Shown in pieces: positions 1 through 13,700 of a stretch of 60,000 bases of DNA. The stretch comes from Acanthaster planci. Its lineage: Eukaryota; Echinodermata; Asteroidea; Valvatida; Acanthasteridae. The notes beneath the pieces were generated by a model that did not search any database, was not told the DNA's origin, and saw only the letters and a list, made by a program, of their open reading frames with translations. The DNA is taken from the NCBI RefSeq assembly GCF_001949145.1, contig NW_019091424.1, forward strand, positions 1,079,069-1,139,068, in the 5' to 3' direction. The position numbers and the translations under genes were made by a program. Within the stretch, counting starts at the first letter, position 1, and each line of letters begins with the position of its first letter.

Positions 1-1633
1 CAACCACTTCACTGTCACTCGCGTGGACGCTGGGACGAGAAAACAGCCGTCCCAGCATAATGAAAAAACAACTTGGCCGGCTGCCTTACCGATCCCGGGC
101 GGCGATTTGAGGTATTAGGGAGGGATTTGAAGGGGAAGAGAGAGCCAGACGGATAGACAGGGGGTACCGAAACTCGATTGGAGACGGTCTATAGGCCTAA
201 CCAAAGCCTCCTGGGCCGCGACCAAGTCGGCGTTGTAAATGAGTACCATCGGGCCGAGAAGAGGGAAGAGACATCATATTTGTCTTGCTCCTAAAGATAG
301 CCGGTTTCTGACGTTGGGGATATATTAGTCATACGACACGGACTCCTTGCGTGCGTGAACGGAATGATTTGCTCCAATAATACTCAACAAAACCCTTCCC
401 TGTATACACTCACCTCCGTATAAAGCTGCGTCCCTAAAGAATGAAATTTCCGAGGCTTAAGCCGGAGTACACGTGACAGCGTCATCAAAGAAGCACTTGG
501 TGTTAATGTTGCTTCTCAGACCAAACTGTGATTAAGTGCAGTCTTTTCAACAGGTGAGCATTTTCCCGATGAGGGGGAAGAGTCGTAAAGGCAGGCAATT
601 TAACACCGTGCATCATGTACTGTTCCTGGCGTTTCTTGTCAACCGGGGGCTTGCTACTTTATAAATTACACCGTAACCAAAATCCTTTTAGGGCTCATTA
701 ATTTAAAACGCCCTCCAACTATTGTTTTTGCAAAGCAGACTTCAACAAGATGCATGAAACAGAACCCTGAAGCAGTAAAGTAAAAGAACGTGGGTTAGCA
801 GAAGGAACAACTCCGAACGAGTATGTTCTTAGAAAAAAATGTTCTATGCATTTATTTGGTGTTGATGTTTTTCCCATTTCGTTCTTTTGACATAAGTGTG
901 AAAACGAAGGGACGATGTTTATAGAATCGAGCAACTTTCAGCGTAATAGGACATGTTTGGCTTAAAGCTCGCAAAATTTGAGGACTCTCTTAGAATTAAT
1001 GGTAAAATAGTCAGGGAGAAAGTCCACGATACCTTGAAATCAGCAGCTGTATCATTAATTATCGAGAATTCTCTACTGTAATTAAGAACTATCGATCATC
1101 GACTACACCGTTCAGTTTTATTAGGCCCTGTGTAGGAGATTTTCATCCTCAATCTTCTTAATTTACTGGCTCTGCGTGGAAAATGGATTTACAGGTGAAT
1201 TTACGCAAAACATGTGACATCATTATGTATACCTCTCTCGGCGTCCGCATCCAAAATCAGAGTCATGGCGTACAAATTGTCGCTTTCATCCATGTAAGGC
1301 TCGACGTCGCCTTGTTTTGATACGGAGGACCGGCCAGACTTTTACGGGAGTTTATTCACGGCGTCGGGAGGCATTACGTGTTCGTTTCATCGAGACGTAG
1401 GCCTAGAGAGCGCCTTTCCCCGGGTAGCCATAACATTGCTTCTGTCGTTGGCTTGACACCACAGGGGGGAGGACTTTGTAATAACACAAGCGCGCGTGCT
1501 GTTTGCAGCATTCAAGCGGCCTAATGGCCGTTATGCCATTTCTGTCCACTTCAGGTAAACTGTTGCCGCCACGTTGTTCATGGGAACGGCAGACGTGCTT
1601 GTATGGCATTTGGTGCTGTTGTATTATCTTCGG
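1..1633. other. Non-coding stretch
   Basis: No exon, RNA gene or element recognised. TAGGCCTA octamers occur at 192 and 1398. Short frames of 60-81 codons have no recognisable domain. Confidence 0.5.
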
Positions 1634-1772
1634 GCCTGTTTGTTGCACATGGATCTGTATTGCGATCAGTGATCCGTCGTTGGTTCACTGATACCAGAGC
1701 CTGTCTAATGAGTGGAGCGAACCAGCGTCGGGATCACTGATCGAGATCCAGCTCCATGTGAAATAAACAGGC
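1634..1772. repeat. Foldback element, ~60-bp arms
   Basis: GCCTGTTTGTTGCACATGGA and CGATCAGTGATCC pair with GGGATCACTGATCGAGATCC and CATGTGAAATAAACAGGC. The short loop is near 1695. No coding capacity. Confidence 0.85.
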
Positions 1773-3016
1773 CTTTTGGTTGAATGGTTCGTTCCCCGTA
1801 GAGTCACAGCTTCACAATGCCTGGAACGCTAGACTCAAAGCCACATTTTTTGCCTTGGCTTCAGAATTTATGCCTACAGGTGACCCAAACCCTTTGACTC
1901 TTTGCCCAAATCACGTTTGTCAAATCTGAAGCTGTAAAGTATTGATGGAGGTACGCACGTCACATAGACCTACATTACTGTCGTTTTATTTGCGGTCCCC
2001 GCCACACACTTTATTATCAAACTGGACAAACTGTTTGATAACCTTCATATAAAGGTAGAAGGGTACTACTCTAGAGTTCCTTGCACATTGCCGAGTTGTC
2101 TACAGAGAAAGTGCAACAGACATTCCCATGGTTCCGATTCTGTAACCACGTAACATCTATAGTGTCAGATGCAGGCAAATCTTAATTTTGTTGCTGCTGT
2201 GGCGGAGGTTTCAGGCAGATACCAGAAGGGACTCCGTACTTGCTATGGACTAAATCGTTTGAGCTTGATTGACAGAAAGAGGTTAATTAAACGGGGAGTT
2301 TTACACATTAGTTAAGTGGGGTAGCATGAGAAGACACATTAAACGACGGTTGTTAATTTCTGTACTGTATCTACACTGTCAAATCAAGTGTTAAAGTTGT
2401 AACACCTTTTAAAAGCCTTCCTGGTATCACTCTATGAACGTGTTGTGGTGTTAATAATCCAAAGCTAAACACGTGGTCGTGTTAAGTTTTAAACAAGTAC
2501 GTTTTGGTATGTCCATAAATATAGACACAAAGACACATGTGGGTGTTAATGACAAGACACGCAAATTTCCAAGAAGGTGTTTATCTTTAAACTGTCACGC
2601 GTTTACAACTAAAGCAAAGACGCGTTTATAAATGGGCGTTGGGTTTTACAGTGGTAATTAATGGGCGTGGCAAAATAGTCAAAAAGCTCGTCACTGGACC
2701 TTATTACACAACGTTTTGTCTTTAAGCAGGGATCCATGTTGACTGTGATGGAGATTGAGCAAAAGTCTCCCCGGTTATTTATTTTTATCATTGCCACAGA
2801 CGGCGGGTGTGAGCTAGCACTTTTTTGGCGGGAAATAAATCTTATGGCACACTGTGTGCGAGTAAACAGTCATTCGTCAAAATAACAGAGTGCGATTTCT
2901 GTTTGTAGTGTGATAATATTGTGACAGGATCATAAACAGGTCGGCTGTCCGCTTGACAGAGCTGCAGGATGTGAAGCGTTACTTTTATGGTGAAGATGGA
3001 AGTGCCTTTTCGTTTC
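1773..3016. other. Non-coding stretch with GTGTTAA cluster
   Basis: No gene recognised. GTGTTAA occurs at 2388, 2448, 2479 and 2543, within AT-rich sequence that also has many TGTTTA-like steps. Nothing else stands out. Confidence 0.5.
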
Positions 3017-3215
3017 TAATGAGCCCTGAGCGCGACCAAGAGAGGGCGCAGTTTTCTTAGCAATGTCGGCTCCTTCGGTAGTCACTGCGCCTCGCTGGTT
3101 CACGCAAAGGCCAAGCGCAAAGCGTTGCATTCGCATCGCTACCAGCAAAATGAACACACCCGACCAACATGGCTCTTTTTCAACCGATGAAGAAGTACTT
3201 CTGCCCAAGCCAGAT
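3017..3215. repeat. Dispersed repeat R1, copy 1
   Basis: Contains AATGAGCCCTGAGCGCGACC, AAGAGAGGGCGCAGTTTTCT, CGCTGGTTCACG and AACATGGCTCTTTTTCAACC. The same modules, in the same order and spacing, occur at 40055-40255 and inverted at 15006-15180. Confidence 0.85.
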
Positions 3216-4061
3216 AATGTTCTTAAGGTTTCACCTATGCATCGCAGCATCATCGCTGGACTTGTCTGCAGACGCGGTCGTAGAGATTCATCAGCAAATT
3301 AAAGTCAAAGCTTAAAGGAGTGGCCATTAGTCTGAGGTATGCAAAAACAGTACTTCCGATTAGTCAACTGTTGGATCAAATTAGGCGCCGGTCTCCAAAG
3401 GCAGGTTATCTGTTTAATGAAGAGCTCACTTTAGTGATCCGCGAACTTCAAAGGATGAGGAAACATAATGAATAACTGTAGCACTTAATAAGGAACGCGG
3501 TATGCTTTTTTATGACGGTAGTTACTTAATGTACACGCGGCAAATCAACCTGTGTGCCAACTCTTTATCATGCCACGTACTTCTTCTTGCGTTTACAATA
3601 GATATGGGCCAGTGTTTGATCAATTTCTGGGTCACTGGCGGCAAACACCGTGCCCGGGAGTGTGTGCAGCACAATGCGCAGAAATCTATAATCACAGTCG
3701 CCGTGATTTCCGACGCCTCAACGACAAAATGTGCTCATTGGATGTTTGGGGAGGGGGGAATCGATCCGGAGCGCGGCCGAAATTCGGAAGCGGCACCTGG
3801 CGCATCTGCCGGGCCTCGAGAGCGCCGGCGCGAACAACGCAGTCACATGAGAGACTCCATGCAAGGCTGAGACAGGCACGCGAGGTGTCAAGCGATGACA
3901 AATAGCAGAACAAGGAACAGAACTTTGTACCCCGTTGTTAAAATGAAAAGGATTTTTGTGGGCGTGCGCCTCGCGGATTGCCAGTTTACACCCCTCCCCC
4001 GAAACACACACACCCACCCAGAAATTGCAGTGTCACAACATTCCAATGGCTGTGCCTATGG

Positions 4062-4215
4062 GTCTATAGAGTACCGAAGTGTGACGTCACTGTGAACCAG
4101 AAGTGCAGTGCACACGAAAGGAGTACGCGCGCGTGTTGGTTCACGCGCTGGTTCTCGCGCTGTTGCCTTTTACACACTAATTGTGCACGTGACATTTTCA
4201 CTTTGGTACTCTATA
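4062..4215. repeat. Dispersed repeat R3, copy with short inverted ends
   Basis: Ends GGTCTATAGAGTACCGAAGTG and CACTTTGGTACTCTATACG are inverted. The interior CGCGCGCGTGTTGGTTCACG and CTGGTTCTCGCGCTGTTGCC recurs inverted at 50183-50262. A TGACGTCA palindrome lies at about 4082. Confidence 0.8.
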
Positions 4216-4240
4216 CGTAGGTCCCTAACTCTAACGTAAT

Positions 4241-4681
4241 AGATCTTTTCACTAACAATTTCATAGTCATGCACGCATGCGCACAAATGGCCTTGGGGGC
4301 AAGAAGTTTGAGTAGGCCATTGAAAATGTACAGGGGTGCGAGTTTGATTATTTTCTCTCAGGTTTTCTTTCTTTGTTCGATTTTCTTCGGAAAATCCCAT
4401 TAAATTGTTTTAGCGCTCTACGGTAAAAAGACTTTACAGTCGTGATTTTTCCTGTGCGCGCGAAATTAGCGTGTGTTAGCCGGTCTCCTTTCGTGCTGTT
4501 TTATAGCAAAAACGATTAAATGGGATTTTCTGAAGACAAAACTGAAAAAGCCAGTAAACCTGTGAGAAAATGATCAAAATCGCACCCCCTGTACGTTTTC
4601 AATGGCCCGTTCACACTTCTTGCCGCCAAGGCCATTAGTGTGCATGCGTGCATAATCAGGAATTTATTAGTGAAAAGGTCT
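4241..4681. mobile_element. Foldback element with ~170-bp imperfect arms
   Basis: Arms 4241-4413 and 4505-4681 pair along their whole length: AGATCTTTTCACTAA, TGCACGCATGCGCAC, AAGTTTGAGTAGGCCATTGA and AAAATCCCATTAAATTG each have an inverted counterpart. The loop is about 90 bp. No coding capacity. Divergence between arms suggests age. Confidence 0.9.
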
Positions 4682-4764
4682 GTATGTCCATAACGAAAAA
4701 ATATACCAGCCTCCTCTGCGATTGACCGTTCACTGCTTCCCACGCTTTACATTCCAATAGAAGG

Positions 4765-4872
4765 GTTGCATGGCTGGCATCTTGCAGGTCAATCCTTTTG
4801 ATTTACAGGTAAGCACAAAGAAAGTTTCCCGTGGAACAAAAGAACTGCCCTGCAAGATGGCTACCACGCAAT
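4765..4872. repeat. Short foldback repeat R5 (GCCATCTTGCAGGTC type)
   Basis: TTGCATGGCTGGCATCTTGC at 4766 pairs with GCAAGATGGCTACCACGCAA at 4852-4871. Related copies occur at 23888-23960, 30327-30445 and 47704-47780. Confidence 0.8.
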
Positions 4873-6432
4873 GCCTCTATGTGTGATCAAGATATGACAA
4901 AAAACTTCATAGCCTTACCACTGACCGCTACATTTTCTGAGCCTGAAAGCAACCTTGAAAAGCTTGTTTACAGGCATAAATTGGCGGGAAAGGTATCCAG
5001 GAATCTTCTCCGCTCCAGAAAAGGCCGCTCGCTCTGCAATAGACCAGCAATTGAGATCCGGAACATTGTGTTTGCACTAATTAATGGCCTCGTTTGAGGT
5101 CAGCGGCGAAATAGAAAACCTACCGGCTTTGAAATGAGGAAAATCAACACTCCGATGACATTTTATGTCCTCCATTGCAAAAAAAGGTGAATTTTAAGTT
5201 GCTACCGTCTTTATAGCATGAAATTTGGAAATACATTTTAGACGGTTGCACTATGCATGAAACACCACTCCCAGAAATTAGTATTTTTCAAGCTGTGACT
5301 AAATATTTTAATATGATTCATCTTCCTCAAAGAAGAGAACATGGAACAGCCGTTTAATATTCGACTCAGTCTGTCCACACACAACTACATGATCGCTCGT
5401 GATTTCGCCGAAGTATATTTACCTTGCTTAAAGAAACTCGAAACTGGAGAGGTACAAGTCTCTCTTATCGATTGCTCGGTGCTGGTTAAAACGACAACCG
5501 GTGGATTACCTCCTCACCGACGCTATTGTGAGCCGAGTATCTTTTACGCGTGGGCCCCCCAGTGTTGGTTCGCACAGACGCGCTTGCGTGTAATGTGGTT
5601 ATCCAGACTTAAACAACAGCGCTCGGGTGTTAAATTACGCCGAATTTGCAGGTTTAAAATTACACTGTGAAACACAGGCCACAATTTTGGGGAGCGAAGT
5701 CTCTTCTTACGCGGGGGGAGGCTGCATGGCGGCGGTAAAGAGTGACTTGCGCGTTTGCGTTTCCGGTGTGACGAGGGCTTTGTTTTTTTGACGACGCTAA
5801 CCGTGAAATAGACGAAGGACAGTTGGCAAAGTCGACGCCACGATGCCATTGGTTACTCAATGCTATGTACTACTACGACAACCCTAGGAAGCTGTCACTA
5901 ATCTACAGATTTCTATAGCTGTATCCTTAACATTGTACAAGGCCAGGCATACCTTAATATCGGAATTCACACATCGTAAACTTGTGTCAAAATTATTTAC
6001 ACCGTTAAAGACAGGTTGTACTCAGCACTGATTACTACTGATAAAATGTTTTATCCGGTTTCATTGTTTCTGTAGTAAATGCCCACTGTAATTTCGTTCA
6101 TCGTAAAAGGATTTATAGAGGGAGTTATTTATCAAATTATATTTTGTTTCGTTTCTGCTTCTGCTTCATTTTTGGACATGGTAAAAGTTTGACCTTCAAG
6201 ACAACCCTTAAAACAAAGACAGACCAACTGCCGCTATGTTTGCTCGGCTTTTTCATCACTATTTTTTAGGCTACAAGTGTGGTGTTAAAGTTGGCGATAG
6301 GGTGTTTCATCGGCGTGCACGTTCTTATTTTCTTTCAAGGGCGACTCTATCAAAGGTATTTCACGGTGACATGAGAGAAGCACTATCAGTCACGGTATGC
6401 TGGGCAGATTTTGATCATTCTTAAAGTCTCCC

Positions 6433-6490
6433 ACTCTCCTGAGGACGGCCAAAGCATCCTGGTCGAAACGTCGAGTTGACACTCACCGGT
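6433..6490. repeat. R4 motif copy (GGTCGAAACGTCGAGTT)
   Basis: TCCTGAGGACGGCCAAAGCA followed by TCCTGGTCGAAACGTCGAGT. The two other copies (48655-48700 and 54325-54365, both inverted) keep GACGG, AGC, CTG and AAACGTxGAGTT in the same spacing. Motifs of this kind are common interspersed sequence in invertebrate genomes. Confidence 0.7.
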
Positions 6491-8329
6491 GCCCGTTCTC
6501 CACAGAACCTTTATTACCTCTTCTTGAACAGGTAGATCCCACGGTGTACGTGCAAATCCGTGTACTACTTCCACCGTGCAAAGTTCCAAATCTGACTTAG
6601 CTCCTCCCACGAACCATATTTTGAGTGAATTTCTTTCATTTATCAATGTAAAGCATTGAAGAGACCTCGCCATTGCACTCACCAGCGGTGTGACCGGACT
6701 CCTATCAATATGTTTACATCATACCTCGATACACCATCTCTAGCAACCGGAAGTGCGTGTTCCGTTTCCCATCTGAGTCGAGCGCCGTCGGCACGACCCT
6801 TGACATGACCCGCTCGGCTTCCAGTTCCCGCCACTGATTTGGACTTCTGCAGTCTTAAAATCATTGGGACACGGTCGTCCAAAAGCGATAAACTGGTCGG
6901 CCTTATCGGGGAAACGAAACGATCTTATCACTCGCCTTTGGTAGAAAAGGAAACAGTCACTTGGCCTATTTCGGAGACAGATGGAGACTAAGAGATGTCA
7001 GCTGTTTTGCGCATGAAATATTGGCAAGCATAAAACAACAAACGCATGAAAACACCTTTTACAAATAGAACAATTGGAAGTGAGGTAAAGTAGATACCAA
7101 AGTGTTCGTTGCCGAACCGCATTGAAATTCTACGTTTCATGTGTAGTGGGCGTTTTGCCAGTACATGAATTGCCATAGTTTGCCTTTGCTTCGAATTTCA
7201 GACATAGGATTTCGACTTGACTAGGACTTAAATGAAGCACAGCTTTATTTACATGTTGGGATGACTTTACACCTCACCATTTGTAGCATCAAAAGGGAGA
7301 AATTTCAACATTTGGGAGTTTGTGCTAATGATGATTTTCATCTACGTGAGTCAAAAAGTGATGCACTTGAAGTCAGAACAGGAATGTCTCCACAGCTTTT
7401 GTACAATACGGACTGCACCTGTTTCTACTTTTTTGTAGTAGGTTCCTCAGTGTACTTTGTTTTCCAGTTAGGTAGCTTGTTTGGATATAAGTAGCGGTCA
7501 GTATATCTTCAAACTTTGTTGGTGGAGGATTTGGAAGGACTGAACATAGATGTGTGCTTTTTGCTATTTTGACAAAGCGTGTCTTGTATGACAACAGCAA
7601 AATAGCGCCATCATGCATTCGTTGATTAAAATATTTTCGAAGAATTGAAAAATACCACCTTCTTTTCACTTCAAATGAAAACGAGTATTTAATATAAACA
7701 TTGTTTGTATGTGTAACTCATGGCAATATGCATGAAAGCAACTTCAGTCGAATATCCACTGCACGTTTCTTTTCAACGGTTTGATCTTCCCTGAACGGAA
7801 AAGTCTCCACTGTGAACAGCTCAGTAAGGCGAATTTTGTCAACACATTCACTGTGTAAAAACAGTTTGCTCTCTCGAACGCCGCTGTTTGAACTAGGTTT
7901 TGCTCCTCGCTGTCGATTGTGATGTTGAACACCGACTCGTCGCGGTACCAATCGAAGCCAGTACGGAAAACACGCCTGGATGGGAAATGAGCTTGTCTTT
8001 TCTGGGGTAGCCTCTGCGTCAAAGGCGTCAAGGTGGCTGCCGCAAGCCTCACGAGCGCATTACTTCCACCTGGTACTTCTCCATCCACCCCCTTTCCTTT
8101 CCCTTCCCTGCTCCCTCTGTCCCTCTCTCCCCTCTTGCTAACTGTTAATCCCGGGTATTATAGCGGCCGTTTTCGCTCCAATGCCCAGGCCTTCCTGCCT
8201 CGCTAGTAATGAACACCCCCTCGTCAGAAGTGGAGCAACACTTGTTTAAGCGAGGGATCTTGGGCTGGGTTGAGTCGGTGAGGCAAAGAACACATCCGCC
8301 ACTGCCCTATCTCCCCTTCATTTTCTCCC

Positions 8330-8372
8330 TCCCTCTCTCTCTCTCTCTTTCTCTCTGTCTCTGTCTCTGTGT
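8330..8372. repeat. CT-rich microsatellite
   Basis: (CT)n passing into CTGTCT units, with a CCCTCCCTCTCT lead-in. The overlapping Ser/Leu-rich and Glu/Arg-rich frames are artefacts of the repeat. Confidence 0.9.
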
Positions 8373-10654
8373 CTGCCGGGGGCATCCAGGAAAAAAACAA
8401 TAATCTTCTGCTCGGATGGAAGGTTAGAATTAAAGGAAAACAGGACATGGTGGTGAGGGCCTATTTGAGAGACGCTCGCGTGAGCAGGCACTGCTCCTGT
8501 TTGCAGCTTCGCTTCCCGGGCAGTCGTTACTATCTCCCAAGGGGCCTCGGTCCCGCGACAGTTTTCACGCATTGGCGGCGGTGCCCCGCACGACGAGACC
8601 CTAAATCAATCGCCTGTTCCATGTAGCGTTGGCCGTCATCATATGACCGGGGCATAAATCATGTTTATTGGAGACCAGACATTGGAGACTTTACTCACCA
8701 CAGAAAAAAAAAATGATTAGCCTCAAACGAGAAGCACAAAGACGCACTGATCGACGACCAGAGCTAATCTGTTAACCCAGTTCCTGCAAGGAGTATGCCT
8801 TCCAAGATAATCATCGTCATGGGCCGGTTTTCCCTTGGACTATTAAACTGCTGCTCGAGCAGTTTGTCGCTGCAGAATTTAATAACACCCTTCAGCTTAT
8901 GGTCATTTGGTATGAACCTGGGATGAAAAACCACGTCATTTATTGTAGGTCATCAGAGAATCCGTACATAAGTATCGCGGTTTTTCATCATTAGATGTTC
9001 ACACCGTTATGAATACACGATGAAGACATTTGTAGCGAAATACCCTTCCAGGCGTTCAGACGCGTAAGTCCACTGCAGCCACGCCCTCTGCGCAAATATA
9101 CACGATTGTTGTCTAATTTACGTCAACACTTTTCGAGATGTGGCCTTTTTAGACTCCAGAAAACCAAAACAGCCGTCGCCGTCTCTATTAATTTTGAATT
9201 ACGCACGCACGCGGCTTCTCTCCCCCTTCTTTCGCGTCCTTTTTCGACCGCCTTTTCACGCTGCCTAGCCGCACGTGATCTACATACATCCCATTCGGTT
9301 GGCGACAATTACGGCCCATCAGTGCTCATTTTCTCACCAAGGTTCCTGCGGCGAGAGCACGAGGCTGAAATTAAGCGGCAGTCCTGGCCTGCCGATTACT
9401 TGTTCAATTGCGGGAAATTGTTTTTACAGTGCACGGCGGCCCCCCCCTGATGAAATTCACTGACAGTTCACCCCCCGCGGACACTTACTTGCCAGGTAAA
9501 CCCTCGCCCTGCTGCCGCCGGCCGCAAACGCTAATAAACGGGAGACGACGGCGGGAATAAGTCGTTTAAGACTCTTGTGAGTAGCAATGGTTGTCGGCTC
9601 CGGTTTTCCTCCCCGCTGTAACTGTCGAGACACGATTGCAACATTTTCGACTTGAACGGCGCTCGCGTCCTGTCTTGCCCGTATACTTTGCTGTTGTTAG
9701 AGACCTTGAGATGTTTTCCCCCCGACGCGGGCATGATAGATTTCGTGCGTGAGTTGTTCACAGCATGGGAGGTTCGCATTATTCGGCATTTCCTCCCTCG
9801 ACGTTGGTTTCTCGTAAATGTTCCCCTGCGTTCATTTCATTATGATAATTACAGTTGCATCTTTGATGGGCATTCCGTACCATTTTAGTTTGATGTTATT
9901 TCAACGTACAGTACGTGTACGTAGTTTTCATGTTATACTGTAAAAACAGGGCCTTTGTGTGCTTGGTCGGCTGATGAGTTAATTGCCCACATTTTGACGC
10001 CAACTTCAGATGACAACTCCGGTTGCCTTTCACGTCAGCTGTCAATGCTACCGGAAATTGTTTCCCCTGTGCTTTGCAGACAACGCCCGTTTACGAATCG
10101 CAGCGCGAAATATGACAAAACACGTACATGTACTACAAAACAATTGGTGTCGTTGCAGCAAAATTGTATTGATACAAGTCGTCGAGTCAAGGGTTCCCAC
10201 ATCAGTAGAGTTAATTTTTGAACATCTTTAATTTGGGAAAACAGTAGTATTGCTCCCCTTTTTTTTCTTCTTGGCTTGTTCTCCTTGTCGAGTGGTGATG
10301 TTGGCATGTACACCACGAGACGTAATTGTGTTTCAGACAAAAGGCTGATGGGGGAAGGGGAAAAGGGACCATGCGTGCCCCTGGAACCCCTCTTTTTTAA
10401 TATAAAGAGAAAATGATGAATTGTTTGATTTATGTTATCCCCAGTGAGCAAAAATACTCAAAATGTAGCTTCAAAATCTGCAAAGTTTGGCCCTAGAAAC
10501 ACCTTTGTCCCCACTCCCCGAATATTTAGTTCTGGATCCGCCCTTGCTCTAGAAAGGACCGAGAAAGACGCCCTTACACCGGCACAAATAACCACCGTCG
10601 CCCCTCCAGTGGAAAACCGTGGCTGTGACAGTAGGACAAAGAGCCATTTCGGTA

Positions 10655-10765
10655 CGTATTCCAACAGGGCATACTCAAAATGAAACGCGCGCGGAGGTCA
10701 TTCGGGAACAGCAGCGCGCGCGCGCTGAGGTCTGGCCTATCAGCGCTGCCATCGTTCGACTCGCA
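10655..10765. repeat. Dispersed repeat R2, copy 1
   Basis: AACGCGCGCGGAGGTCATTC, GGGAACAGCAGCGCGCGC and GAGGTCTGGCCTATCAGCGC are shared, inverted, with 19125-19215. The AGGTCATTxGGGAACA core recurs at 47565. Confidence 0.8.
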
Positions 10766-13700
10766 TGCATGCCTTGTCCTCGTTTGACCCTGCCTGCATA
10801 CCGTACCGGTCAACCTCGTTCCCATGGGTAGGATTTTGCCACGCCATCTTGGTTCCCACCATGCCTTGCTCAATCTTACCCCCGGTATTGTACAATTCAA
10901 ATATCCCACTATTTGGGAGATGTAAATTAGGACTGTAGTGGATGTGTTTACGCGCGACGTATATGTACGCGTGCGTGACGTGCAGGAGAATACCTGGGTG
11001 CCTGCGTGCAGTTTTTGAAATACGCACACGATTCACTTTACCAGGAGCAAGTGAAGAAATGCCAACGCAGCCCATGGAGTCGAGGTTGCGTACTGCACTC
11101 GGCTGGTGGATTTCAAATTTGGACATGTTAAGCACAGAAGAACTTACAAACTGCACGTGATATTTGCTCAGGTAGAAGTAAACAGAAACAAAAATGCCCT
11201 GGGATACATATTTCTGGAGACAAGATTGCCGTCTGATTTTGCTCAGCAACAATAAATTGCATCTGAGCAATAACAGCTGCTGAGCGATTTCATAAACTGT
11301 GCCATGCTTCTCAACGTCTCGAGTTCTCGTTCCCCCCCCCTCTTGCTCGCCAGGCAACAGAAGTTCAGCCAATTAGGCGGGCCGTCGTTGTCGCATTACC
11401 CCCGATTCCGGCGTGTGTACCCACACTGATTGCCTGGCTGGTGGACATAAATCATTACGCTGTCAGACAATCCTGAGCCATTTTATGTGATGCGATCATG
11501 ATGGGGATGTACGGAAGACCTATCCTGCATTCCGATAAAAGGGGACTGTGCCTTAGATGGGAATTGCATCTCTTGATATCTTAGTTCTCGTGGCTTGTTC
11601 CTCCTGGCGTGTTTAGCATTCCTTGTCCAAAGATTGGCTAAAGAGTGGTTCAACACAGCATCCTGATGTCAGCACGTCTTAATAACGATCACAGGGTGGT
11701 TAAGGAACTTCGTCGACAGCTTCTTCAATTCTTCCATAATTATTGGCTCTGTCCACTCCGAGGTTTTCGGTGATGTTTCTTGGGTGTCACGGATGACATT
11801 TTACTGGGCTAAGGAGTGGTTCTCTTCCTCCTTCAAGATCGTCCAATCCTGTTCGTCTAATTAATCTTTCATTTGAGAAACATGACGGTACAAACTTTGG
11901 GTTTTTACAAAAATCTGAGATCATCGTGATGTGTTATGTTAAACTTTGCACCTAAAAAGACCGTGCAGTACAAGTATTTTACTACAACCCTTCACATTGC
12001 GCCTTTATGTTTCGTCATAGTAACAGCTTGTCCAGAAAAGCTAGGAAAAGGTTTCATATTTTTTTAAAAAGTACGCTTTTTAATACACTAGACTCGAGAA
12101 AGGATTTACAACTGCTACTGTCCATACATCGAAGATTAGAGAGATTTACAAAAAGGTGAGTCTAAGAAATATTACATGGATCCTTTAAAATTGTATACCT
12201 CTTGTTATCCCTTTTAAATAGAATTAAATCTGGTCCTCTATAGTTGTTGAAATGCTGTTCCTTTTTCACCGTTACGACTTTAATGACTTGAAATAATCAC
12301 CAATGCTTTCGCGAGAGTGTCTAAGGAGCCACCTTGCGCAGTGATCGGGGAATACACTGCAGCTTTGAATATTTCCAATCTCGAGTCTCGGAATGTCCCA
12401 TCTCCTTGGGCATTTCAAATTCACCTGTAAGGGACCAGGGAGAGGTAACCTGTGTTGTCGTAACATTTCTCACAACTTTGCCCTGTGTCGTTTCCATGGA
12501 AACGGTTCCCCCAACGGGGGTGAAGATACCCCCGGCCCCTCCTCCGCCCTGCCTCCGGTTTTGATCCGATCTGCACCTGTCAGAAACGCTGCTAAGGCTC
12601 AGATGAATCAACACCCGGAGTGGCACGCCTGGGGACCAGACACCCATTAAGGCATGTTAACGAAGGGGGAAAAATGAGGAAATTTTTGGCGTTCGACCGC
12701 ACGAGTTTCATGCATGTATGTCAGTCACTTTTTTTTCCTTTGGGTGTAATTATGCTCATACATGCATCTCTGTTCTGTACATTAGGCAGGCTTTCCAATT
12801 CACTTGGAAACGGACATTTCTTGAGGAGAACAGAGGACGTAGTGGACACCATAAAAATCGTGTCTTGTTACTGCCGAAGATATTTCTCTTTAAGTGCGTT
12901 TTCGGATAAGAGGAAATGACGCGTGTGTGTGCCATATCGTTTGCGTAAGGAGCAAATCACGCACAAGTAATTTCCATCGGCTTTAACACACCACCCATGT
13001 ATAGCTGAAAATAATGGTTTACGTTGGACTGTCTTATTATCCTATCTATCAACCTGGGGGAAAAACAGAAAGGTTAGGATCAACTTGGGTTAATGCTGCG
13101 CGGCGACGCTTAGAGTATGTTTTGCATAGACATTTTATGTAAATTTTCAGTTGAAAACTGGTCGTGTGCATCATCTGTGTACATTGGACATGAACCCGGC
13201 ATCAAATATACACATATGTAAAACCAACAGCTGACTCAATCCTAATTAGAAATTCTAATGGTAGCATAATCCCATCATTTCCCTATCCCAACAAAGATCT
13301 AAATTGAAATTCAGTGTTCATGCAGCATAATTCGCTCACGTCCATCTAGCGAAGAAATTGGAAGTGTTTTCTATGGAGCATCCGTGCCATGATTGACCAG
13401 GTGCGGGGTTGACATGCCCTCTGGGCTGGGTCAGCGCTCGTCCGGCACAGATGGTCCTCATATGCGCATGGTCGCGAAAATCTGGAAAACATCATTTCTC
13501 ATGCCTTCCTTTCATCAGCAGTTAGAGGGAAATAAAAGTTTAATTATGACAACCTCCAGCTGCATTAACGGGACAGTGAGTAAATAAACAATCTACAATT
13601 AATCTCTCTCTATATTCAGAAATACAGAGGTCAGAGAGGTGGGCCATTATAGTCGGATGGTAGAGCTGACTGTGTACAGACTGACGTCGGAATAGAATAG

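Larger units (their letters stand above)
4873..10654. other. Non-coding stretch
   Basis: Holds only the R4 copy at 6433 and the CT microsatellite at 8330. The 109-codon frame at 5341-5670 and the 138-codon minus-strand frame at 10035-10451 match nothing I recognise and have no splice signals placed like exons. Confidence 0.5.

Noticed and set aside
1503-1552. Possible exon ending CACTTCAG|GTAAAC
   Set aside because: Plausible donor, but the peptide is short, with no signal peptide or receptor motif, and no matching phase partner.
2930-3253. 107-codon minus-strand frame
   Set aside because: Same R1 repeat; the resemblance to the 40206-39721 frame is due to shared repeat DNA.
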